The notes under the pieces: model-generated
Databases searched by the model: none
The model's input: only the letters and a program-made list of their open reading frames with translations
What the model was told of the DNA's origin: nothing
Position numbers and translations under genes: made by a program
Shown here: piece after piece, positions 20,594-28,794 of the stretch
Layout: the number at the start of each line of letters is the position of its first letter
Numbering within the stretch: position 1 is the stretch's first letter
NCBI GenBank assembly: GCA_902515095.1
Contig: CABXTC010000004.1
Span: 62,001-126,000 of the forward strand
Direction: 5' to 3'
DNA from: an uncultured Pelagibacteraceae bacterium
GTDB lineage: Bacteria > Pseudomonadota > Alphaproteobacteria > Pelagibacterales > Pelagibacteraceae
Length of the DNA stretch: 64,000 nt

Positions 20594-22816
20594 ATGAAGA
20601 TTAAGAATGTAGTGGTGATTGGCTCAGGAACAATGGGAAGCGGTATTGCTGCTCATTTATGTAATGCAAATGTGCCTGTTACCTTACTTGATTTAAAAAC
20701 AGAGATTAGTGAAAAAGCAAGAGAGAAAATTCACAAGTCTAAACCTCCATTGTTAATTGATAAATCTAAAATTAATAATATTAAAGTTGGAAATATTTCC
20801 GACGATTTTGATGTAGTTAAAGATGCTGATTGGATCGTTGAAGCAGTAGTTGAAAGAATTGATATTAAACATCAGATTTATGAAAAGATATTTAAAGCAA
20901 GGAAAGATGGTGCCATTGTTTCTTCCAATACATCATCAATTCCAATTAAAGTTTTATCTGAACATTTAACAGATGCTGAGAAAAAAGATTTTTGTATCAC
21001 ACATTTTTTTAACCCAGTTAGATATATGGGTTTGTTAGAAATAGTAAAGAATGAAAACAATGATCTTGAAAAAATTAACCAGTTAAAGGAATTTTGTGAA
21101 ATTGAATTAGGTAAAGGAGCTATTGTTTGTAATGATACCCCAGGATTTTTAGGAAATAGAGTTGGTGTTTATGCCATGCAAATAGCAATGACTGAAGCTT
21201 TTAAGATGAAACTTTCAGTAGAAGAAGCGGATGCAATTTTTGGAAGACCAATGGGAATTCCAAAAACAGGAGTTTTTGGTTTATACGATTTAATCGGTAT
21301 TGATTTAATGGCTGATGTATTAAAAAGTTTTATCAAAGAATTACCAGAGACCGATGAATTTCACGAAGTTGCAAAAGAAATTCCATTGGTAAAAAAATTA
21401 ATTGAGACCGGCTACACTGGAAGAAAAGGAAAAGGTGGATTTTATAGAATGAACAAAACTGGAGCTATAAAAATTATGGAAGCTATCAATCTGGAGACTG
21501 GCGATTATTCACCCAGTAAAAAGATTGATGTTAAGTCAGATAAAGTAGATCTTAAAGGATTGATCAATAGAAAAGATAAATATGGTGAATATGCTTGGTC
21601 TGTAATTTCAAAAATAATTAAATATGCATCTTCATTAGTTCCAGGAATTACAAAAGAATTTAATGATATTGATGAAGCAATGAGACTTGGATTTAACTGG
21701 GCCAAAGGACCTTTTGAAATGCTTGAAGAAATTGGGGTTAAAAATTTCTTTGATAAAGTTGATGATTTTACAGGAAATAGTTTCTTGGAAAAATTATCTA
21801 AATCTAAGAATGAAAATTTTTATGGTGAAAGACAAAAATATACAAATATTGAAACTTTAGGAAAAGTTAAGAAGACAGCCTCGAGTTCTGATGGAAATGA
21901 TTCTGCTAAAATTTATAGGTTTAATAATTATAATATCGTTGAGTTTACTACTAAAGCTAATGCTTTAGACTATGACTCTATGGATGCTCTTAAAAAAGCA
22001 ACTGATAAACCTTTGATTATAATAAATGAAAGTATGCAATTCTCTGCTGGAGTTAACTTAACTTATACAATGCAGTTTGCTGACAAAAAGGATTTCAAAT
22101 CAATTGAAAAATTTATCAAATATTTTCAAGAAACATGTAAGCATTTGAAATATTCAAAATATCCAGTTGTTTCGGCCCCATCAGGATTAACGTTGGGGGG
22201 TGGTTTTGAAGTAATGGTCCAAAGTAATTTCGTTGCCTCTCACACAAATATTGTCGTTGGATTAGTTGAAACTATTGTTGGTTTAATTCCAGCAGGAGGT
22301 GGATGTAAAGAAATGTTAGCTAGATGGCTTGATACTGATGAGGCAAAAAAAGATCCAAATTATGCACCCTTAAAAGTCTTTGATATAATTGGATACGGTA
22401 AGACAGCCACATCACCTGTTGAAGCAGAACCTCTGAAATACTTAAGACCAAGTGATAAAAAAATAATGAATAGAAATAGTTTATTAGAAGTTTCTAAAAA
22501 AATCCTGAATGAAAATAAAGATTTTAAACCACCTGAAGAACTAGGATTTAAACTACCCGGAAAAGCTGTGCGGGGTGAAATGGATAAAATTTTAGAAAAA
22601 CTTTATAATGATAAAGTGATATTAGATCACGGAGTTGAGGTTGCAAAGGAACTTGCACATGTTTTGAGTGGTGGTGATACTACAATCGATAAAACTTTAT
22701 CTGAAGATGATTTGTTTAAATTAGAGCTTAATGCTTTTATGAAACTGATAGAAACTCAAAAAACACAAGACAGAATAAAACATACTCTCTCAACTGGTAA
22801 GCCTCTAGTTAACTAA
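20594..22816 (+). CDS. Bifunctional 3-hydroxyacyl-CoA dehydrogenase / enoyl-CoA hydratase (FadN-like order: HAD N-terminal, ECH C-terminal)
   Basis: N-term 'VVVIGSGTMGSGIAAHLCNANVPVTLLDL', 'ITHFFNPVRYMGLLEIV', 'GRKGKGGFY'; C-term crotonase 'APSGLTLGGGFEVMVQSNFVAS..VGLVETIVGLIPAGGGCKEML'. Confidence 0.9.
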   Translation: MKIKNVVVIGSGTMGSGIAAHLCNANVPVTLLDLKTEISEKAREKIHKSKPPLLIDKSKINNIKVGNISDDFDVVKDADWIVEAVVERIDIKHQIYEKIFKARKDGAIVSSNTSSIPIKVLSEHLTDAEKKDFCITHFFNPVRYMGLLEIVKNENNDLEKINQLKEFCEIELGKGAIVCNDTPGFLGNRVGVYAMQIAMTEAFKMKLSVEEADAIFGRPMGIPKTGVFGLYDLIGIDLMADVLKSFIKELPETDEFHEVAKEIPLVKKLIETGYTGRKGKGGFYRMNKTGAIKIMEAINLETGDYSPSKKIDVKSDKVDLKGLINRKDKYGEYAWSVISKIIKYASSLVPGITKEFNDIDEAMRLGFNWAKGPFEMLEEIGVKNFFDKVDDFTGNSFLEKLSKSKNENFYGERQKYTNIETLGKVKKTASSSDGNDSAKIYRFNNYNIVEFTTKANALDYDSMDALKKATDKPLIIINESMQFSAGVNLTYTMQFADKKDFKSIEKFIKYFQETCKHLKYSKYPVVSAPSGLTLGGGFEVMVQSNFVASHTNIVVGLVETIVGLIPAGGGCKEMLARWLDTDEAKKDPNYAPLKVFDIIGYGKTATSPVEAEPLKYLRPSDKKIMNRNSLLEVSKKILNENKDFKPPEELGFKLPGKAVRGEMDKILEKLYNDKVILDHGVEVAKELAHVLSGGDTTIDKTLSEDDLFKLELNAFMKLIETQKTQDRIKHTLSTGKPLVN

Positions 22817-23452
22817 CATTCTTAGAGAATTTATAAAGTCAGGCCTTAGAACATATTGAGATTTATCTAAATATTTTATTGTCTCCAAAGCTTCCAATCC
22901 ATAAATTACTTTACCAATTGGGGTATACTCAGTTTCATATAATGGTTCATCTTTAAGAATTATAAAGAATTGACTATCTTCAGTATTATATTTTTGTGTT
23001 CTAGCAAAACCAACACTACCTTTATCAAAACTAAATGGAGAGTCTACTTCTGAGTTAATCGTTCCTAATCCAGACTTTCCAGTTCCAATTTTTCCATAGT
23101 CGATATTTCCTTTTTTACCAAACTCCAAATCTCCTGCTTGAACAAGGGTATCTTTAATTACTCTATGAAAAGCAATATCATCATATGATTTGGATCTAAC
23201 TAATTCTTTAAATCGCTTTACAGCTTGAGGTGATATGTCAGGATAAAGTTCAATTATAACATTTCCACATGTAACATTTAAAATGGCAATATTTTTTGGA
23301 TTATCAAAAGTAATCTTTTGAGGATCGTAACTTTTTATAAATAAACATTTGTCTTTAATCAAAAAGAAAGAACCAAAAAAAAATATCGCTAAAATAACTA
23401 TAAAACTAAAAATTATTTTTTCTAACTTTGATGCCTTTATTTCTTTAATCAT
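22805..23452 (-). CDS. Peptidyl-prolyl cis-trans isomerase, cyclophilin type, N-terminally anchored
   Basis: 'VIIELYPDISPQAVKRFKELV', 'AFHRVIKDTLVQAGD', 'SVGFARTQKYNTEDSQFFI'. Confidence 0.88.
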   Translation of the reverse strand: MIKEIKASKLEKIIFSFIVILAIFFFGSFFLIKDKCLFIKSYDPQKITFDNPKNIAILNVTCGNVIIELYPDISPQAVKRFKELVRSKSYDDIAFHRVIKDTLVQAGDLEFGKKGNIDYGKIGTGKSGLGTINSEVDSPFSFDKGSVGFARTQKYNTEDSQFFIILKDEPLYETEYTPIGKVIYGLEALETIKYLDKSQYVLRPDFINSLRMLVN

Positions 23453-24183
23453 AAAATAAAATTTTGATCAATTTTGAGTAGACTACTTCTAATAAACTGT
23501 ATTTTTTTTTTTAAAATTGGATCAAGATTATTTAAATTTACTCCAATCATTAAATGGGAAAAAACCTCTGCCATATCTTCAGAAGCGGTTGATTGTGAAT
23601 ATTCAGAAAAAAAACCTTTAGTTTTAATATAAGTATTTAGCCCTAATTTATCTGTACAGGTAGAGCATTCAGCATATTCAAATTCTTTAACATTAAATTT
23701 AGACCAGACTTCTTCGTCAAATAATTGCTTAAAACTATCATTTATTATATGGAACACTTCATGGTGGATTACACGTTCAAAATAATCTTCATTAAATTTG
23801 ATATCTAAGATTAATGTTTTCATTACATGGTTAGGAATTCCAGCAGTATTAATTTTTGATATTGATAAATCCTCACACAGGACTATGTATTTAAGATTAA
23901 TTTTTTTAAGAAATTCTTGACTATATCTATTTAAATTTTTTTTAATTATTTTGTATTTTTGATCGAGAATTTTTTTTTCAGAATTATAACAATTTATATT
24001 TTTTTCAACACCAAGAGTAAAAGGTTGTTTGGCATATAAGTATCTTAGTTTGTTTGGAGTTTTAATGTCATAAATTTCTAAATTTGGAATTTTTATAAGA
24101 TTATAAATTGTATCAGCTTGAGTTTGAGTAAAAATAAATAAAGATAGTATAATTAATCTAATTAAGCTCATAAATTTACACAT
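23449..24183 (-). CDS. Putative secreted zinc metallopeptidase
   Basis: Signal peptide; HExxH in 'ERVIHHEVFHIINDSF'; downstream 'STASEDMAEVFSHLM' could supply a third ligand. Confidence 0.6.
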   Translation of the reverse strand: MCKFMSLIRLIILSLFIFTQTQADTIYNLIKIPNLEIYDIKTPNKLRYLYAKQPFTLGVEKNINCYNSEKKILDQKYKIIKKNLNRYSQEFLKKINLKYIVLCEDLSISKINTAGIPNHVMKTLILDIKFNEDYFERVIHHEVFHIINDSFKQLFDEEVWSKFNVKEFEYAECSTCTDKLGLNTYIKTKGFFSEYSQSTASEDMAEVFSHLMIGVNLNNLDPILKKKIQFIRSSLLKIDQNFIL

Positions 24184-24224
24184 AGAAGATATTCCAATTT
24201 AGATGAATGTGATACAATTTTACT

Positions 24225-25184
24225 GTGAAAAAAAAAAGAAATAAAGATCCAATCCAACCGGTAAGTGGAACCAAAGTGCCACGGTTTGCTGGCCCCTCAA
24301 CATTTGCAAGATTACCTGAGCTAAGAGATGTGGAGAGTTGCGACGTTGCAATTGTCGGGATTCCATTTGATGCTGGAACCAGTTACAGACCAGGTGCAAG
24401 ATTTGGACCCCAAAGTATTAGACAAGCTTCAAGACACTTAAGAACAAATTACCATCCAAGTTATGATGTTGAACCTTTCAAAGTACAACAGGTAGCTGAT
24501 GCAGGAGATATCACCTGCAACCCATTTAATATTGAAGAGGCAATTAAACAGATAGAGGTGGGAGCTGAGGAATTATTGAATAAAGTTGGGGGAATTATAA
24601 GTCTTGGTGGTGATCATACAATTGCATTTCCATTGTTAAAAGCTGTTAATAAAATTAACAACGGTCCTGTTGCTTTAGTGCATTTTGATGCTCACCTAGA
24701 TACTTGGGATACTTATTTTGGTGCACCTTACACTCACGGTACGCCTTTTAGAAGAGCAAGGGAAGAAAATTTATTTTTAGATGATGCTTCAATGCACGTG
24801 GGTATAAGAGGACCTTTGTACAGTAGAGATGATATCAAAAATGATGAAAGTTTTGGATTTAAGATTATTCATTGTGATGAGTTTCAAACTCAAGGAACTG
24901 ATAAAATTGCTGAAAGAATTAAGAAAAGAGTTGGAAATAACCCTTTATATTTATCTATTGATATAGATGTATTAGATCCTGCTTTTGCCCCTGGAACTGG
25001 CACACCAGAAATTGCTGGAATGACCTCAAGAGAGATGGTTAACACTATAAGAGGTTTATCAGGTTTAAATTTAATTTCGGCTGATGTTGTTGAGGTTTCA
25101 CCAGCATATGATCATGCCGAAGTAACCTCTCTTGCGGCAGCAACAATAGTTTATGAATTAACTAATTTGTTTGCAAAAAAATAA
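24225..25184 (+). CDS. speB: Agmatinase/ureohydrolase (arginase) family protein (GTG start)
   Basis: 'GGDHTIAFPLLKAV', 'ALVHFDAHLDTW', 'SIDIDVLDPAFAPGTGTPE' ureohydrolase Mn2+ motifs. Confidence 0.9.
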   Translation: MKKKRNKDPIQPVSGTKVPRFAGPSTFARLPELRDVESCDVAIVGIPFDAGTSYRPGARFGPQSIRQASRHLRTNYHPSYDVEPFKVQQVADAGDITCNPFNIEEAIKQIEVGAEELLNKVGGIISLGGDHTIAFPLLKAVNKINNGPVALVHFDAHLDTWDTYFGAPYTHGTPFRRAREENLFLDDASMHVGIRGPLYSRDDIKNDESFGFKIIHCDEFQTQGTDKIAERIKKRVGNNPLYLSIDIDVLDPAFAPGTGTPEIAGMTSREMVNTIRGLSGLNLISADVVEVSPAYDHAEVTSLAAATIVYELTNLFAKK

Positions 25185-25204
25185 GGAAAGGTTAGGAGTC
25201 TGCT

Positions 25205-26638
25205 ATGGAAAATAAAAAAAATTTTTATATAAATGGAAAATGGGTAACAGCTATAAGCAAAGAGGAGATTAAAGTAATCAATCCTGCTAACGAAGAAGAA
25301 TGTGCTGTAATATCACTTGGAAACAAAGAAGATGTTGACTTAGCAGTAAATGCTGCAAAAAAAGCTTATAGTTCATGGGCATTTTCACCAAAAGAGGAGA
25401 GAATAAGATTATTAGAAAAACTTTATGAGAATTATAAAAAAAGATGGGCAGATATTGCCAATGCAATTACTGTTGAAATGGGTGCACCAAAAGACTTTGC
25501 TACAAAACTTCAAGCTGGAACAGGTGCAGCTCATTTAAAGTCTTTTATTAAGTATTTAAAAAATTTCGAATTTGAAAAACCATTAGGTGAACATGCTCCA
25601 AACCAAAGACTTATCTATGAACCAAAAGGAGTTTGTGCATTAATAACACCTTGGAATTGGCCAATGAACCAAGTTTGCTTAAAAGTTATGCCTGCAATTG
25701 CTTCTGGATGTACAATGGTTTTAAAACCATCAGAACTTGCGCCATTATCATCAATGATACTTGCTGAATTGATAGATGATACCAAATTTCCTGCAGGAGT
25801 GTTCAATTTAGTTAATGGAGATGGAGCCACAACAGGCGATGCACTAACAAGCCACTCAGATATAAATATGATTTCTTTTACAGGATCAACTAGAGCAGGA
25901 GCTTTAATTTCCCAGAATGCTGCTAAAGATTTTAAAAGGGTAAGTCTAGAATTAGGGGGTAAGGGTGCCAACATCATATTTAAAGATGCTGATCCTGAAG
26001 CAATTGAAAGAGGTGCCTTAAGATGTTTTAGAAATTCAGGTCAATCATGTAATGCTCCTACAAGAATGCTAGTAGAGAAATCTATGTATAGCGATGCAAT
26101 AGAAAGATTGAAAAAATACACAGAAAATTTTGAGGTAGGTGACCCTCAAAAAGAAGGAGAGCATATAGGCCCAGTTATTTCTGAAACTCAATATAATAAA
26201 ATTCAAACTTTAATTAAAAAGGGAATTGATGAAGGTGCTAAATTAGTTGCAGGTGGACCAGGTAAACCACCAGGACTAGACAAAGGCTATTTTGTTAAAC
26301 CTACTGTATTTGCAGATGTAAATAATAATATGGAAGTTGCAAGAACAGAAATTTTTGGACCAGTATTATCGGTAATTCCATTTGAAACTGAAGAAGAAGC
26401 AATTGAAATTGCCAATGACACACCTTATGGGTTAACAAATTATATTCAAACTAAGGACTCAGAAAAGGTAAAAAGAGTTGCGAGAAAGCTGAGATCAGGA
26501 ATGGTTGATGTAAATGGAGCTGGTATTGCTGTTGATGCTCCGTTTGGAGGGTTTAAACATTCAGGAATAGGTAGAGAAGCTGGCGAACATGGCCTTGAGG
26601 AATTTTTGGAAGTAAAATCTGTGGGTGGCTGGAGTTAA
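25205..26638 (+). CDS. NAD(P)-dependent aldehyde dehydrogenase
   Basis: 'ITPWNWPMNQV', 'FTGSTRAGALI', 'LELGGKGANIIFKDAD', 'NSGQSCNAPTR'. Confidence 0.93.
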   Translation: MENKKNFYINGKWVTAISKEEIKVINPANEEECAVISLGNKEDVDLAVNAAKKAYSSWAFSPKEERIRLLEKLYENYKKRWADIANAITVEMGAPKDFATKLQAGTGAAHLKSFIKYLKNFEFEKPLGEHAPNQRLIYEPKGVCALITPWNWPMNQVCLKVMPAIASGCTMVLKPSELAPLSSMILAELIDDTKFPAGVFNLVNGDGATTGDALTSHSDINMISFTGSTRAGALISQNAAKDFKRVSLELGGKGANIIFKDADPEAIERGALRCFRNSGQSCNAPTRMLVEKSMYSDAIERLKKYTENFEVGDPQKEGEHIGPVISETQYNKIQTLIKKGIDEGAKLVAGGPGKPPGLDKGYFVKPTVFADVNNNMEVARTEIFGPVLSVIPFETEEEAIEIANDTPYGLTNYIQTKDSEKVKRVARKLRSGMVDVNGAGIAVDAPFGGFKHSGIGREAGEHGLEEFLEVKSVGGWS

Positions 26639-27831
26639 TTTAGAAGAGATTGTTTTTTTAAACCATCTAAAAACTTTAAACACTTTTTTAATTCGTTTAG
26701 TTCAATAAATTCATCTACTTTGTGAGCTTGTTCAATTGAGCCTGGACCACATACAACTGTGCTCATGCCAATTTCTTGAAATAATCCTGCCTCTGTTCCA
26801 AAAGACACAACTTCTCTTGAATTATCACCAGTCAGACTTGAGACTAACTCACAAGCCTCAGATTTTTCAACTCGATCGAATCCTGTTACTTCACCTATTA
26901 TTTCTTTTCTAATATTTGATTGAGGAAAAACTTTTTTCATTTCTGGCAAAAGAATATCATTCGCATATTCATCAATTTTTTTATTTAAAAATACACCATC
27001 ATCTTTAACAACTGGTCTTGTTTCCCAATTAATATGACACTTATCAGCTATAACATTATGAGCAATACCCCCAAATATTCCTCCTACTTGTAAAGTCGAA
27101 AAAGGTGGATCAAATATAGAGTCTTTTGGTGCTCTTTTTTTAAGTTCATTTCTTAATTCAATTAATTTAGATGCGTATCTTGCTGCAAACTCCACAGCAC
27201 TTACACCTTTATGTGGAGCAGAGCTATGTCCTGCTAACCCTTCAAAATAAGTTGTATATTCATAACAGCCTTTGTGAGCATCTATGATTTTCATTTTAGT
27301 AGGTTCTCCAATAATACAAATTCCATCTTGTATATTTCTTTTTTGAAGTTCTTTGATTAAAATAGGAGCTCCTAAACATGCTGTTTCCTCATCAAATGTA
27401 AATGAAAAATGGATATCTCTATTTAGATTTATTTTTGCATAAACTGGAGCAAAAGCTAAAGTACATGCTATAAAACCTTTCATGTCACAAGAACCTCTTC
27501 CATAAAGTTTATCATCTTTAATTGTTGCTTTAAAAGGATCAGTACTCCAACTTTTTGAGACAGGAACTGTATCGGTATGACCAGATAAAATTATTGGTTT
27601 AGCACCATTAGATTTTTTTGCTTTAATGGTTGCAAAAAGATTTACTCTTTTTTTGTCATTATCAAATGTTTTAAAAGATGTTGCGCCAAGTTTTTTTAGT
27701 AAATTTTCACAATAATTTATTAATTCGCTATTATCTTCTCCTGAAATAGTCCTAAAACCTATTAGATCTGATAAAATTTTTACAGAATTATTGTACAATT
27801 CTTTTAAATTAATATCTGTACTCATAACCAA
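26635..27831 (-). CDS. argE: Acetylornithine deacetylase / M20 family amidohydrolase (ArgE-like)
   Basis: 'LSGHTDTVPVSKSWSTDPF', 'LYGRGSCDMKGFIA', 'TFDEETACLGA'; likely start is second Met (27825). Confidence 0.85.
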   Translation of the reverse strand: MVMSTDINLKELYNNSVKILSDLIGFRTISGEDNSELINYCENLLKKLGATSFKTFDNDKKRVNLFATIKAKKSNGAKPIILSGHTDTVPVSKSWSTDPFKATIKDDKLYGRGSCDMKGFIACTLAFAPVYAKINLNRDIHFSFTFDEETACLGAPILIKELQKRNIQDGICIIGEPTKMKIIDAHKGCYEYTTYFEGLAGHSSAPHKGVSAVEFAARYASKLIELRNELKKRAPKDSIFDPPFSTLQVGGIFGGIAHNVIADKCHINWETRPVVKDDGVFLNKKIDEYANDILLPEMKKVFPQSNIRKEIIGEVTGFDRVEKSEACELVSSLTGDNSREVVSFGTEAGLFQEIGMSTVVCGPGSIEQAHKVDEFIELNELKKCLKFLDGLKKQSLLN

Positions 27832-27854
27832 TAATTAATATAAATACTGCATTA

Positions 27855-28196
27855 ATGAAAGAAGAAATAACATACGACATTTTTGATAAAGTTGATATTA
27901 GAGTTGGAACAGTGATTTCAGTTAAAAAAAACGAAAAAGCTAGAAAACCCTCATTAGTAATTGAAGTAGATTTTGGAGAAGAAATTGGCATTAAGCAATC
28001 CTCAGCACAGATTACTCATTACTACAATGAAGAAAATTTAAAAGGTAAACAAGTTATAGGTGTTTGTAATTTTGCTGAAAAAAATATTGCTGGAGTGGTT
28101 TCGCAAGTTCTAATTTTAGGTTCAATCGACAAAGATGGTAAAGTAATCCTAGTACACCCATCTCAGAAATCTGAAAATGGTCTTCCTATAGCTTAA
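27855..28196 (+). CDS. tRNA-binding domain protein, CsaA-like
   Basis: 'FDKVDIRVGTVISVKKNEKARKPSLVIEVDFGEEIGIKQSSAQIT'. Confidence 0.85.
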   Translation: MKEEITYDIFDKVDIRVGTVISVKKNEKARKPSLVIEVDFGEEIGIKQSSAQITHYYNEENLKGKQVIGVCNFAEKNIAGVVSQVLILGSIDKDGKVILVHPSQKSENGLPIA

Positions 28197-28200
28197 TTTC

Positions 28201-28791
28201 ATGCATCCTGAAATTTTATCAATGGCTTTATTTTGGATAGTAGCAGCCTACACCCCGGGTCCAAACAATGTTATAGCTTCTTATTCAGGTTTTAATTTTG
28301 GTATAAAAAAAACATTACCGCATATTTTCGGAGTTGCTTTTGGATTTACTTTTCTGATTTTTTTATTAACTATTGGTCTAGTAAATGTCTTCAAAATATT
28401 TCCTATTATTCAAGTTTCTTTAAAATATTTGGGAAGTATATTTTTAGTTTACTTAGCTTATAAAATTTATTTTTCTAAGTTAGATAGTGAAAAAAAAAAT
28501 GAGAACCCGGTAAAATTCATAGAAACATTCATATTTCAATTCTTGAATCCCAAAGGTGTATTAATTGGAATAATTATTGTTTCAACTTATGTTGAGCATG
28601 GAGAGAATTATTTGAAATATGCGACTCAAGTTATTTTTTTTGCATTCTTAGTCTCTCTAAGCAGCATTACTTTTTGGACATTTGTAGGTAAATACTTAAG
28701 GAAATTCGCGACAAATGAGAAATTTATTAAATACTTTAATTGTGTTATGTCACTGCTTCTTATTTTAAGCATAATTACTTTTTATATATAA
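28201..28791 (+). CDS. LysE/RhtB family amino-acid exporter
   Basis: 'AAYTPGPNNVIASYSGFNFGIKKTLPHIFGVAFGF', multiple TM segments. Confidence 0.85.
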   Translation: MHPEILSMALFWIVAAYTPGPNNVIASYSGFNFGIKKTLPHIFGVAFGFTFLIFLLTIGLVNVFKIFPIIQVSLKYLGSIFLVYLAYKIYFSKLDSEKKNENPVKFIETFIFQFLNPKGVLIGIIIVSTYVEHGENYLKYATQVIFFAFLVSLSSITFWTFVGKYLRKFATNEKFIKYFNCVMSLLLILSIITFYI

Positions 28792-28794
28792 TAC

